Assembly: GCF_014400405.1 (NCBI RefSeq)
Contig: NZ_CP060496.1
Coordinates: forward strand, 620,001 to 684,000
Length of the DNA stretch: 64,000 nucleotides
DNA from: Brachybacterium sp. Z12
Lineage (GTDB): Bacteria > Actinomycetota > Actinomycetes > Actinomycetales > Dermabacteraceae
Reading direction: 5' to 3'
The notes under the pieces were generated by a model, which was not told where the DNA came from, made no database searches, and worked only from the letters and a program-made list of their open reading frames with translations. The translations under genes and the position numbers were made by a program. Positions 1-9,093 of the stretch are shown piece after piece. How positions within the stretch are numbered: the first letter of the stretch is position 1; each line of letters begins with the position of its first letter.

Positions 1-1019
1 CTGGAACCAGCCGCGGATCCCGGTGGCTGCGTCCTCGAGGCCGTCCTCGGCCAGGGGCAGGGTGTCGCCGTCGACGCCGACCCCGCGCAGCTCCTGCCGC
101 ACCGGCTGCGAGGCGGCCTCGATCGCGAACATCGTAAAGTTCGGGAAATCGGGCTTGCTCCCGGCGTAGACACCCATGAACCAGCGGCCGAGGGTCGAGT
201 CGTAGGTGAGGTTCTGGATGCCCCAGCGCGTGGCCCCGGTGAAGACGAAGTACTGGCCGTCGATCTCGGTGGGCCCGCTGGTGGGGTCCGGCTTCGAGGT
301 GTCATACGGCTTTGCGAAGGTGTCGAACACGTCCGGGTCGTACTGCACGAGGATCTGGTGGTCGTTGTCCTCGCGGTCCACGTCCGGCCACTGCGAGTGG
401 GTGACGGTGAGCAGCCAGTCCCCGGTGGTGCTGCCGAACCGCGGCCCGAAGCCCACGCCGTCCACCCCGGCCGTGGCGTAGAGGCCGTCATCCGTGCCGT
501 CGCCGTCGAGGTCCACGAAGCGGTCGGCGAGCAGCTGCTTGAGGTGGACCAGCGAGAGCGCGGAGTTCCTCTCCGGGCTCTCGTCGATCTCGTGCATCTG
601 CTCCGGGTCGAAGATCGCGATGTACGGGGCGTAGTACGGGTTCTCGTCGCCCCAGAAGATGGAGCCGTATACCTTGCCGTTCTTCGGGTTCAGCGCGATG
701 TCGCCCAGGTGAGCGGGCAGGCCGTTGATCGAGCCGAGCACCGTGCCGTCCAGGTCCGTCTTCACCAGGCGGTCGGTGAAGGAGAAGAACGCGAGCCCAC
801 GCTCACGGTCCACGGCGATGCCCTGCACATGCGGGGACGGCCAGGCACCGCCGGAGAGGGTGAGGGGGAGGCCGTTGTTCCGGGCGGGGAGTCGGCCGAC
901 GGGGCCTCCGCAGGTGCGGCGGCGGCCGCCTGCGCGGCGGTTCCGGTGGCTGCGAGCGTCAGCGGCGCCGCGGCGCCCATCGCGAGTGCGGTCAGCATCG
1001 TCCTGCGGGTGGTGTTCAT
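1..1019 (-). pseudogene. Tat-secreted protein, 5' part, frameshifted, runs off the window
   Basis: The product begins with a twin-arginine signal (MNTTRRTMLTALAMG, then an Ala-rich stretch to AAQAAAAA), so it should be exported folded by the Tat system. After about residue 45 the frame changes near base 880, in the run read as CCCC on the coding strand. The continuing frame reads LPARNNGLPLTLSGG and then strand-and-loop sequence (VQGIAVDRERGLAFFSFTD, GDIALNPKNGKVYGS, IAIFDPE) that resembles SMP-30 or NHL-type beta-propellers. The C-terminus lies outside the window. I do not recognise the family; the propeller reading is an inference from repeat texture only. The gene is the last on this strand and no partner is visible. 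Confidence 0.6.
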
Positions 1020-1490
1020 GGTGGTCTCGCTCTTCGTCGGTGCGTGCGGCGGTCAGGCAACGATTGACTCGATCATCCGCAGGCGGACTCCCGAGAACCA
1101 GGCGGTGAACGCGGCGGGAGAGGGAGGTGAAGCTCGACGGTCCGAGCCGGCGGGAGCGAGGGACATGACCGGGCGGCTCAAGAGCGTGCCATTGGAGCGG
1201 TGAAGGGGGCCGGCTCGAAGGCGCAGGGGGCGGCGACCTCTGTGACGGGGCGCGTCGGTTCCCTGTTCTCGAAGCGGGCGGTTGCGGAAGACCCTGACGC
1301 GGACGGCGAGGAGTAGGTCGCAGCGTGACCGCCTGAACGACCTTCCCACGAGCGCCGCATCGTCGTCCTTATGCGGTGCGGGGTCAAGGGCTTCGCGGTG
1401 GCTTCCGCCAGCGTTGGCAGGTGCAGCGCCAGACGGCGAAGGGCAACTGCCCGCTCTATGCGTGCCTGATCTACCCGTTCCCGCGACTTC
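1020..1490. other. Intergenic stretch, no convincing gene
   Basis: Between the secreted protein start and the end of the first permease I see no complete gene. One plus-strand segment from about 1131 to 1316 reads as a plausible protein tail (SLFSKRAVAEDPDADGEE and stop) but has no start, because a stop precedes it at 1128. It could be a decayed remnant. No clear terminator hairpin was found for the permease operon that ends at 1491. Confidence 0.4.
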
Positions 1491-2525
1491 TCACGCGCTT
1501 CCCACGGCTTCCGCCTCCTCCAGCTTCTCCTCCACCTCGGCTTCGCGGGTTCGATGCTTCCGGGTCGACAACCACTTCGACAGGCCCAGCACAGCGATCA
1601 GCAGGACACCCCAGATGAAGTTCGACGCGAACGCCGAACCCGACCAGCTGCCCAGCGACATGTTGATCCCGGTCTGCAGCATCTGCATTGCGGCGGCACC
1701 CAGCAGGATCGCCCACAGGCGCCCGGTGCCGCCGTACGGGTCGATGCCCGCTACCACTGCGATGAGGATCGCCTGCATCAGGTATGAGCTCGCGAAGGAC
1801 ACGTTCGCGGCGTTCGTCGACGAGAACATGATCAACCCGGCGATGGCGGCCAACACTCCCGAGGCGGCGTAGGTCATCACGATCGTTCGAGTGACGGGGA
1901 GCCGTGAATACCGGGCGACCTTGTCCGACTCGCCGAGGGCGTACATGTGGAAGCCGGTGCGGGTCTTCAGGGTGATGCCCGTGCACAGGGCGAGCAACAC
2001 CAGGAAGACCACGAACGTCATCGGCATCAGTACCACGGTGGCGGTGCTCAGCCCGCTCATGTATCCGTTGCCGAACACCGTGGCACCGTTCGTGATGCCG
2101 GTGCTGATCCCGATGAACACGCTCATCGTGCCGAGTGTGATGGGGATCGGATGCACTCTGAGCGTGGCGATCAGGAAGCCGTTGGTCAAGCCAGCCAACA
2201 GGCCAATGACCAGCGCTGAACCGGCCGCGGCCATGATTCCGAGGGCGCCGGCGTCGGGCCCCATCGCCTCGCCCACGAGCGCAGCGGTGATCGCTGCGCA
2301 ATTCGCGACTGCGACGATCGACAGGTCGATGCCGCCGATGAGGAAGGTGATCCCGATGCAGATGGCGAGGATCGCCAGGGGTGCGATCTGCCCCATCATC
2401 GACTGCATGTTGCGCATTGTGGGGAAGGTGCTCGGTGCCAGGGCGCTGAGCGTCCCCGCGAGCACGACGACCAGAGCGCCGAGCAGCACGATGTGTGCGC
2501 GTGGTCCCAGACGTGCCTCGATCAT
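1491..2525 (-). CDS. ABC sugar-type importer permease, second subunit
   Basis: Inner-membrane permease of the ribose/AI-2 class (RbsC, LsrC and LsrD family, Pfam BPD_transp_2), 344 residues. The family signature is visible: a hydrophobic N-terminus (IVLLGALVVVLAGTLSAL), the core GITFLIGGIDLSIVAVAN, and the late loop VVAGIDPYGGTGRLWAILLG. The C-terminus is a short charged cytoplasmic tail. The start was placed at MIEARLG because its ATG overlaps the stop of the upstream permease by 4 bases (ATGA), typical of translational coupling. It is the last gene of the operon. The presence of two different permeases resembles LsrC/LsrD rather than a homodimeric RbsC. Confidence 0.9.
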   Translation of the reverse strand: MIEARLGPRAHIVLLGALVVVLAGTLSALAPSTFPTMRNMQSMMGQIAPLAILAICIGITFLIGGIDLSIVAVANCAAITAALVGEAMGPDAGALGIMAAAGSALVIGLLAGLTNGFLIATLRVHPIPITLGTMSVFIGISTGITNGATVFGNGYMSGLSTATVVLMPMTFVVFLVLLALCTGITLKTRTGFHMYALGESDKVARYSRLPVTRTIVMTYAASGVLAAIAGLIMFSSTNAANVSFASSYLMQAILIAVVAGIDPYGGTGRLWAILLGAAAMQMLQTGINMSLGSWSGSAFASNFIWGVLLIAVLGLSKWLSTRKHRTREAEVEEKLEEAEAVGSA

Positions 2526-3562
2526 TCCGACACCACCATTCCTCGTCGACGTTCGTTCCGGCGTTCTCTGAGCGCGGGGACACCGACGCCGAAGAGCACG
2601 AAGAGACCTATGAAGAGCTGCTGCCAGGCAGTGGGGATCCCCACCAGCACCAGGCTCGAACCCACGATGGTGATGAGCAGTACTCCGAGCAGGGTTCCCA
2701 GCACGCTGCCGCGCCCGCCGGTCACTGAAACACCGCCGAGGACCACGGCGGCGAGCACAGTCATCTCGACCCCGTTCAGCGAGGCCGGATCTGCGGTTCT
2801 GCTCATCGCTGCGTAGAACAGGCCAGCGAGGCCGGCGAGCGCGCCTGACAGCACGAAGGCGGTGACACGGATGCTGCGTACGGGGACGCCCATCCGCTCG
2901 GCCGCCTCCTGGTTGTCGCCGATCGCGTAGATGTAGCGGCCCCACCAGGTGCGGCTCAGCGCGAGGGCGAGCACCGCGGCGAGCACGATGAGGATGAGGA
3001 CGGCGCCGTGGAGCGCGACCATGCGCCCGTTGTCGGATGTCCTGATCACCGCGAAACCGGAGAACTCCGCCATCTGCGCGGGCAGGCTCCGGAATCGGTC
3101 GGTGCCAACGAAGGCGAGCAGTGCTCCCCGGTACAGCGTCAGGGTGCCGATGGTGACGATCAGAGAGGGAAGCTTCAACCAGGTCACCAGCACGCCGTTG
3201 ACGAGCCCGAGGGTGCCCCCGATAAGGACGGCGAGAGCCACTGCCAGCAGGAACGTGCCCTGGTAGTCGAAGGCCATCAGCGTGACGGTGGTGAGGTACA
3301 TCGAGCTCACTGCGATGGCGGAGACCGAGATGTCGATGCCACCGGTGAGCAGCACGAGCATCACGCCCAGGGCCATCAGCCCGACGTAGACGGTGGAGCG
3401 TCCCAGGCCGAAGAGGTGCGCGAAGGAGAGGAAAGAGGGGTTGGCTATCGAGAAGATGATGACCGTGGCGATGATGACCGAGATCAGCAGCAGTTCGCGG
3501 CGGGCCAGGAGCAGCTCGATGAATCCACGGCCGGCTGGGGCGGTGGTGGTCGGTGCAGTCAT
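2522..3562 (-). CDS. ABC sugar-type importer permease, first subunit
   Basis: Second RbsC/LsrC-class permease, 346 residues, distinct from its downstream neighbour and probably its heterodimer partner. It shows an N-terminal membrane segment (LLLISVIIATVIIFSIA), the conserved GVMLVLLTGGIDISVSA core, the cytoplasmic motif GDNQEAAERMGVPV, and the late VLGGVSVTGGRGSVLGT loop. Its start overlaps the ATPase stop by 4 bases (ATGA). The gene should feed substrate, delivered by the lipoprotein encoded upstream, across the membrane with energy from the double-domain ATPase. Confidence 0.9.
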   Translation of the reverse strand: MTAPTTTAPAGRGFIELLLARRELLLISVIIATVIIFSIANPSFLSFAHLFGLGRSTVYVGLMALGVMLVLLTGGIDISVSAIAVSSMYLTTVTLMAFDYQGTFLLAVALAVLIGGTLGLVNGVLVTWLKLPSLIVTIGTLTLYRGALLAFVGTDRFRSLPAQMAEFSGFAVIRTSDNGRMVALHGAVLILIVLAAVLALALSRTWWGRYIYAIGDNQEAAERMGVPVRSIRVTAFVLSGALAGLAGLFYAAMSRTADPASLNGVEMTVLAAVVLGGVSVTGGRGSVLGTLLGVLLITIVGSSLVLVGIPTAWQQLFIGLFVLFGVGVPALRERRNERRRGMVVSE

Positions 3563-5082
3563 GCCGCCTTCCCCTGTCCGTTGATGTCGATGATTCGTTC
3601 TTCGTCGATCTCGTCTGCTGCGTGCCGGGCGGTGATACGACCGTCCACGACGAACGCGATGTCGTCGCAGATGCTCATCAGCTCCGCGGGTTCGTCGGAG
3701 ATGAGGAGCACCGCGGTGCCGTCATCCGCGACCGAGCGGACCAGGTCGTGGATCTCGGCTCGGGAGCCGACGTCCACGCCGACAGTGGGATTGTTGAGGA
3801 TGAGCACGCGGGGCTGCGGAGCGAGCATCCGGGAAAGCAGGACGCGTTGCTGGTTCCCTCCGGAGAGGGCGGAGACGGGTGCTGCCACAGTGGGCGTCTT
3901 GATACGGAGGCGCTCCTTCCAGCGCGTGCCGAGCTCGCCGAGCTTCGGCACGGACTGGAGCCCACCGCGACCGGTCGTCTGGTCCAGTGAGTTCATGGCG
4001 ATGTTGTCCGCGATGGACCAGTTCAGCATCAGACCTTCGGTGAGGCGGTCATCCGGCACGTACTGGATCGTTCGTTCGGAGCGCGCTTCCCGCAGCGGCG
4101 CCCCGTCCAACTCGATACGGCCCTGATCGATGGGGATCAAGCCGGCTAGAGCTAGCCCGATCTCGATCTTCCCGCAGCCGACGAGTCCGGACAGCCCGTG
4201 CACGCGCCCCGCATGAAGTTCGAGATCCACGTCGGCGAAGACGGAGCCCAGGCGCATCTGTCGCGCGGAGAGCAGGGGCTTCTCCGTGACCTCCCATGCA
4301 CTCTCCCGGCGGACGTTCGAGACCGCGCTGCCAGTCATCAGATTCGAGATCCGTTCCTGGTCGAAGTTCGCGGCGGGCCCGCTTTCTACGACCTTGCCAT
4401 CTCTGATGATCGTCACGTCGTCGGCGACCTCGACCACCTCTCGCAGCTTGTGCGAGATGAATACGAAGCTCAGTCCCTGGGAGGCGAGATGGCGGACGGT
4501 GCCGAGGAATGCGTCGATCTCCTTCTGGGTGAGCGCTGCCGTCGGCTCATCCATGAGGATGATCCGCCCGTCGGCGGAGACCGCACGGGCGATCGCCACC
4601 AGTTGGCGCTCCGCCGTCGACAGCGAACCCAGCACGGTCGACGGGGAGATCGTCAGGCCCAGGGTCTCGAGCGCGCTGCGAGTTCGTGCGATGTTCTTCC
4701 CGCGTGGGACGAGGCCGGCGGGATTCACCCCGCCGTCGAAGCCGATGTTGTCGGCGACCGTCATGTTCGGGAAGAGAGCGAAGTCCTGATAGATGACTCG
4801 CACGCCCTTGCGGAGGGCATCGCGCGGAGTGAGGTCCTCCAACAGCTCGCCATCCAGAGTGACCGTGCCGGAGTCCGGGGCATGGGCGCCGGCGATCACT
4901 TTGGTCAGCGTCGATTTGCCGGAGCCGTTCTCACCGACGAGGGCATGGATCGTCCCGCGGCGCACCTGGAAGGAGACGTCGTCGAGCGCGTGCACGGTGC
5001 CGAACGTCTTGGTGACGCCGTCGACCCGGACCGCGAAATCTGCGCGGTCCGGAGCGACGGCGTCGGGGCGATCAGTAGTCAT
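3559..5082 (-). CDS. ABC sugar-type importer ATPase with two nucleotide-binding domains
   Basis: Cytoplasmic ATPase of the RbsA/LsrA/MglA type, 507 residues, with two fused ABC domains. Domain 1 has Walker A GENGSGKST near residue 53, an unusual signature (LSTAERQLVAIAR) and Walker B ILMDEPTA. Domain 2 has a degenerate P-loop (GLVGCGKIEIG), a canonical LSGGNQQRVLLSR signature and VLILNNPTVGVD in place of the usual DEPT. Such asymmetry is normal for the family. The start overlaps the last 11 bases of the substrate-binding protein gene, and the stop overlaps the first permease, so the genes form one coupled operon. Confidence 0.92.
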   Translation of the reverse strand: MTTDRPDAVAPDRADFAVRVDGVTKTFGTVHALDDVSFQVRRGTIHALVGENGSGKSTLTKVIAGAHAPDSGTVTLDGELLEDLTPRDALRKGVRVIYQDFALFPNMTVADNIGFDGGVNPAGLVPRGKNIARTRSALETLGLTISPSTVLGSLSTAERQLVAIARAVSADGRIILMDEPTAALTQKEIDAFLGTVRHLASQGLSFVFISHKLREVVEVADDVTIIRDGKVVESGPAANFDQERISNLMTGSAVSNVRRESAWEVTEKPLLSARQMRLGSVFADVDLELHAGRVHGLSGLVGCGKIEIGLALAGLIPIDQGRIELDGAPLREARSERTIQYVPDDRLTEGLMLNWSIADNIAMNSLDQTTGRGGLQSVPKLGELGTRWKERLRIKTPTVAAPVSALSGGNQQRVLLSRMLAPQPRVLILNNPTVGVDVGSRAEIHDLVRSVADDGTAVLLISDEPAELMSICDDIAFVVDGRITARHAADEIDEERIIDINGQGKAA

Positions 5083-6139
5083 AGTCGCCGGAGTTCTCCA
5101 CAGTCACGTTGATCCAGGCCTTGTCGCCGTAGATCACCTTGTCCTCGATGCTGATCGCCGAGTAGCCCTCGACGCCGAGGTCGGCACCCTCCTCGACGGT
5201 CCCGCCGTCGAGCAGCATCTTGGCGATCACGTTCTGGGCGTAGGCGGCGAAGCCGGGGTCCCAGAACTGGATGACGTCGATCGCGCCGGATTCCAGGAGA
5301 TCCACCGTGTCCTTCGGGGTTGCGGTGCCGACCACGGCGATCGAGTCCTGCAGGCCGGCTTCCTCGACGGCCTGGCCCACGCCGACCACGTCGGTGGAGG
5401 CAGAACCCTGCACACCCTTGAGGTTCGGGTGGGCGCTGAGCAGCTCTTGCATGCCCTCGTAGGCCTTCTGGGCATCGTCTGAGGTCTCGACGCGGTCCCC
5501 GACGAGGGTCATGTTTGGATAGTTCTCCTCCTGGTGCTTCTTCGCCGCGTCGACCCACTCCATATGAGTGGACGAGGAGAGCGAGCCGACCATCTGGGCG
5601 TACTCACCCTCTTCGCCCATGGCCTTGGCGAGCTCATCCATGAGGTTGATGCCGTATTCGTCGTTCTTGAACGCCTCGATGTCGTAGTCGGCGTTCTCGA
5701 TCGTCGGCGCCTCATGAGTGATCACGATGATGTCGGAATCCATCGCCTTCTTGAGGACCTGCTCGACGGCGTCGGGTTGGAACGGGGTCACGCAGAGGGC
5801 TGCGACACCGGAAGCGATGAGGTCCTCGATCACGCGAACCTGCGCTGCGGCGTCGGCCTCAGCGGAGCCCTGGTAGTAGGCATTCTCGTCGGTGTCCTCG
5901 GCGTAGAGCTTGACGCCCTCCTCCATGCGGTTGAACCACGGGATGCCGGTGAGCTTCGGGACCGTGACCACAGCTCCGCTCGCGTCACCGCCGCCACCCT
6001 CGCCATCGATGGGAGCGGCGGGGTCGGCGCCCTCCTCGGTGGTGCCGCAGGCCGCAAGGGCTGCGGGCAGGGCGAAGACGCCGAACCCGGCGTAGAGCAT
6101 GGAGCGGCGGCTGGGAGTGGTGCGGGAAGTGCGGGACAT
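5072..6139 (-). CDS. Substrate-binding lipoprotein of the ABC importer (LsrB/RbsB class)
   Basis: Periplasmic-binding-protein-like lipoprotein of 355 residues, anchored outside the membrane. The N-terminus combines an RR-containing signal (TPSRRSMLYAGFGVFALP) with a lipobox AALAAC-G, so it is probably a Tat-exported lipoprotein. The mature part follows the LsrB/RhaS layout: VPKLTGIPWFNRMEEG, ALCVTPFQPDAVEQVLKKAM, a hinge region, then VIQFWDPGFAAYAQ, and the end SGDYDY, which recalls the KYDF end of LsrB. The ligand cannot be read from sequence. The downstream DhaKL-type kinase suggests a small ketose or polyol, while the LsrB likeness leaves a furanosyl or deoxysugar ligand possible. Confidence 0.9.
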   Translation of the reverse strand: MSRTSRTTPSRRSMLYAGFGVFALPAALAACGTTEEGADPAAPIDGEGGGGDASGAVVTVPKLTGIPWFNRMEEGVKLYAEDTDENAYYQGSAEADAAAQVRVIEDLIASGVAALCVTPFQPDAVEQVLKKAMDSDIIVITHEAPTIENADYDIEAFKNDEYGINLMDELAKAMGEEGEYAQMVGSLSSSTHMEWVDAAKKHQEENYPNMTLVGDRVETSDDAQKAYEGMQELLSAHPNLKGVQGSASTDVVGVGQAVEEAGLQDSIAVVGTATPKDTVDLLESGAIDVIQFWDPGFAAYAQNVIAKMLLDGGTVEEGADLGVEGYSAISIEDKVIYGDKAWINVTVENSGDYDY

Positions 6140-6177
6140 GATGTCCTCCTATGAAGAGTTGATGCAGCGGATGCGGG

Positions 6178-6864
6178 TCAGGCTGAACGGGTCTCGAGGT
6201 GATCGATGAGGTCGTCGAGGAAGCGGAGCGCAGCGACCTGTCCGGGATCCTTGCGGCCGACGGAGCGCTCGCCGACCCATGCGGCACGGCCTCGCAGGGA
6301 GTGCTTGTCGGCGTAGTCGGAGACTGCGGCGGACACCGCTTCGCGGGCCGCTCGCGCCCGTTCGACGGGATCTGCGCCCGGTGTCTCGGCGAGGGAGGCG
6401 CGGATGGCGTCGATGGCATCGAGCACCGTCTTGTCGCCTACGTCGGCTCCACCGCGCTGGGCGACCCGCTCCTGAATCTTCTCGACCAGGGTCAGGGGTT
6501 CGATCTGCTCAGAATCGGCGGCGGCAGCGGCAGCCAGGGTTGCGCCACCGATCAGCGCGGCGAAGGTCGAGGGGTTCGCCGAGGCGAAGGCTGTGCCGGC
6601 AGCGCGGAGCACCTCGCGGGACGAAGCACCTGCGGGGAGGGAGAGCAGCGCCTCACGAACGGCCTCTGCGCCGGAGGTGACCGTGATGCCGAGGTCGCCG
6701 TCGCCGAGAGCAGCGTCCAGGTCCCGCAGTTCGTCATTGTGAGCGGGGAGCCGGGTTGCGACGGCGACAAGGGTCTCCCGGAGCGGCCCGGGTGATTGGA
6801 CCGTCTCGATCTCGCGGTCGGTTCCCTTGGACGTTGACGGAGCCGGTGTCTTCGTCGCGGCCAT
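6178..6864 (-). CDS. dhaL: DhaL-type dihydroxyacetone kinase, nucleotide-binding subunit
   Basis: DhaL/DAK2-domain protein of 228 residues that binds ATP-Mg and phosphorylates the ketose held covalently by DhaK. The metal-binding Asp cluster is visible (DLDAALGDGDLGITVTSG). Other family features are the Ser/Thr-rich NPSTFAALIGGAT helix, GDKTVLDAIDAI and the C-terminal GRAAWVGERSVGRKDPG. The ATG at 6862-6864 was chosen because residues before it do not match the family. The first 25 residues are a low-complexity extension. It lies just downstream of dhaK and 38 bases before the lipoprotein gene. No PTS-type DhaM gene is seen, so ATP is the likely phosphate donor. Confidence 0.88.
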   Translation of the reverse strand: MAATKTPAPSTSKGTDREIETVQSPGPLRETLVAVATRLPAHNDELRDLDAALGDGDLGITVTSGAEAVREALLSLPAGASSREVLRAAGTAFASANPSTFAALIGGATLAAAAAADSEQIEPLTLVEKIQERVAQRGGADVGDKTVLDAIDAIRASLAETPGADPVERARAAREAVSAAVSDYADKHSLRGRAAWVGERSVGRKDPGQVAALRFLDDLIDHLETRSA

Positions 6865-7944
6865 GCCTTTCGCGCGGCGCCGAACTCCCGGTGGGATTCC
6901 CGTGCGTGAAGAACGGCGAGTCGGCGGGCTGCGAGATGAGGTCGGAGAGCTCGTCGTCGAGGTGGCAGATCGATACTGACGCTCCCGCCATCTCAAGGCT
7001 GGTCGCGTACTCGCCGACGAAGGTGTGCACGATCTCGACACCGCGTTCAGCGAGGGTGCGGTGCACGCGTCGGTAGATCAGGTACAGCTCCTCGAGAGGA
7101 GTCGATCCGAGTCCGTTGACCAGTACCGCGACTCTTGTTCCGGTGGTCAGGGGAGCTCCTTGACCAGCTCGACCATGAATCGATCGGTGATCTCGTCGGC
7201 GGTCTCTAGCGGACCGCGATGGTGCCCGGGTTCGCCATGGATGCCGATCCCGACCTCCATCTCCCCCTCGTCGAGGGTGAACGTCGGTTCGCCGGCTGCC
7301 GGGAGGATCGTGGGGAGAGGCCGACGCCCATGGTGCGGGTGCGATCCACGGTGCGCTGGGCGATCTCGGTGACGGTGGCCAGGTCATCTCCGCGCTCGGC
7401 CGAAGCGCCAGCAGTCTTGTATGCGAAGAACAGGCCGGCGACGCCGCGACGCGTGCTCGCCTTCTCCGTGGGTGCGGAGAGGATGTCGTCGGTGCCGACC
7501 ACGGTCGTCGTTCGGACGTCGTCGGCCGAGGAGAGATCTGCGGCGAGATCGAAGGTGTACACGTCGCCGCCGTAGTTCCCGTAGAGATACAGCACCCCGG
7601 CACCGTCATCGCTCGCGAGCGTCGCAGCGTGAATCTGCTCGGGGGGGGGAGGAGAAGACGTTCCCGACGGCGACGCCCGAGGCGAGACCGCGGCCGACGT
7701 AGCCGAGGAACAGGGGGAGATGCCCGGATCCGCCACCGGTGACGATGCCGACCCGTCCTGAGGTCCCTGCGTCCGCGCGCACGATCGCCCGGCGATCTGC
7801 GTCGGCAGCGCGCAGCTGGTCGGGGTGCGCCAACAGGATCCCGTCGATCGTCTCGTCGACGAAGTCCTGAGGGGCGTTGATGATCTTGCGCAACACGTTC
7901 TCCTTGTCGGGAAGGCAGGCCACTGAGGTGAACGTCGTCGTCAT
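6865..7944 (-). pseudogene. dhaK: DhaK-type dihydroxyacetone kinase substrate-binding subunit, three frame breaks
   Basis: The family sequence is complete but spread over different frames. It starts at 7944 (MTTTFTSVACLPDKENVLRK) and continues through VGIVTGGGSGHLPLFLGY. A break falls in the run of nine C around 7641-7649 (eight restores VFSSPPEQIHAAT). A second lies near 7311 ([20 protein letters not shown]). The substrate-binding His motif GIGIHGEPG follows. A third break lies near 7150 (KELP, then [15 protein letters not shown]). It ends near ADSPFFTHGN; the last frame runs on into dhaL to 6734, so the exact stop is unclear. All breaks are one base in C runs, which points to assembly error. 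The product binds a C3-C4 ketose through the His. First gene of the operon. Confidence 0.8.
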
Positions 7945-8103
7945 CGGCTGGCCGTGGAGCTGGTGATGTTGCGTACCGCCCCGTAGGATGCTCAGATGAG
8001 CACGACGGCGTGCTCCTATGCGCAAAGCTATGGTGAGTGTCCGACGGTGTCAACTGTCACGTCGGAACGCATCCGATCTGAGACCAAGGGAGGTGCTCGG
8101 CCT
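7945..8103. promoter_or_regulatory. Divergent control region between dhaK and the SorC-type regulator
   Basis: This 159-base gap separates two divergently transcribed units, the kinase-transporter operon to the left and the regulator to the right. SorC-family regulators normally bind such gaps and respond to a phosphorylated sugar, so the operator is expected here. I could not define a convincing palindrome. A purine-rich ribosome binding site (AAGGGAGG) sits just before the chosen ATG at 8104 and supports that start over upstream alternatives. Confidence 0.45.
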
Positions 8104-9090
8104 ATGCGAACTGCGCCTTTCCTCGGGCACGCTGACGGCAGCGATGCGGCGCGCGGCGATGCGATGACCGAGGACCAGCTGCTGGCCGAGCTCGGGCGGC
8201 TCTACTATCTCGAGGACGTCTCGAAGGTCGATCTGGGCCGACGCTTCGACCTGTCGCGCTTCAAGATCGCCCGCATGCTCGCGAAAGGAAAGGAGCGGGG
8301 GATCATCCGGATCGAGATTCATGAGCCCACACAGAACCTTCCCGAGCTCGCGGAACCCCTGAAGACGACGCTCGGGCTCCCGCTGGTCCAGGTGATCGAG
8401 TCCAAGGGAACGTCCGCGCAGGTGCGCGACGCCGTCGCCCTGATGGCTGCGCAGCTCATGCGGGAATCCCTTGAAGACGGGGACGTGGTGGGCATGGGCG
8501 GCGGCCAGACGATGCACGCGCTCGGTGCGCAGGTCCGAGAGACTCCGGCGATCACCGCAGTGCAGCTGGTCGGCACCCTCCCCTCGAACTCGCCGATGGC
8601 ACCTCTGGAGCAGCTGCGGCCCGGGGTCGAAGAGGCCGGCGGCACCGTGCACACCTTCGGCGCTCCGATGTTCGCCGGAAGCGTCCAGCGCCGGGACAAC
8701 TGGATCTCCCAGCTGGGCGCCGTTCGTGAACTCTACGAACAGCTCGATCTTGCCGTGGTCGGCATCGGTGCGTGGAGCCAGTCGAAATCCACCCTGCGCA
8801 CGGCCTACCCGCCAGCGGTGCGCGCCCAGCTCGACGACGAGGCGCCGGTCGCTGAAATATTGGGGCACTGGTTCACCGCCGACGGCGCGGTGGTGGCACA
8901 GGACATCACCCGGATGAGCGTCACCACCGAAATCCACCAGCTCAGCGCCGCACCACACGTCGTCGCCGTAGCCGCGGGCAGGGAGAAGGCGCGGGCGATC
9001 ATGGGGGTCGCACGATCAGGGCTGATCACAGGGCTGATCACGGATCGTCATGCGGCGGAAAGAATGCTGGAACTCGCGGGGGCTCGGTAG
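8104..9090 (+). CDS. SorC/DeoR-family transcriptional regulator
   Basis: Regulator of 328 residues in the SorC family (LsrR, DeoR of Bacillus, CggR). The N-terminal helix-turn-helix spans about residues 22-60 (LLAELGRLYYLEDVSKVDLG, then RFDLSRFKIARMLAKGKERG). The rest is the sugar-phosphate-binding domain, with GDVVGMGGGQTMHALGAQV, a TAVQLVGTLP strand and a GIGAWSQSKSTL loop. It is divergent from the kinase-transporter operon and almost certainly controls it, with a phosphorylated substrate of DhaKL as inducer by analogy with LsrR and phospho-AI-2. The ATG at 8104 was chosen for its AAGGGAGG site; an in-frame ATG at 8164 directly before the HTH is the alternative. Confidence 0.88.
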   Translation: MRTAPFLGHADGSDAARGDAMTEDQLLAELGRLYYLEDVSKVDLGRRFDLSRFKIARMLAKGKERGIIRIEIHEPTQNLPELAEPLKTTLGLPLVQVIESKGTSAQVRDAVALMAAQLMRESLEDGDVVGMGGGQTMHALGAQVRETPAITAVQLVGTLPSNSPMAPLEQLRPGVEEAGGTVHTFGAPMFAGSVQRRDNWISQLGAVRELYEQLDLAVVGIGAWSQSKSTLRTAYPPAVRAQLDDEAPVAEILGHWFTADGAVVAQDITRMSVTTEIHQLSAAPHVVAVAAGREKARAIMGVARSGLITGLITDRHAAERMLELAGAR

Positions 9091-9093
9091 TGG

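Noticed and set aside
1131-1316. Possible C-terminal fragment of a plus-strand gene
   Set aside because: It has no start codon or family match and is preceded by a stop; too weak to call.
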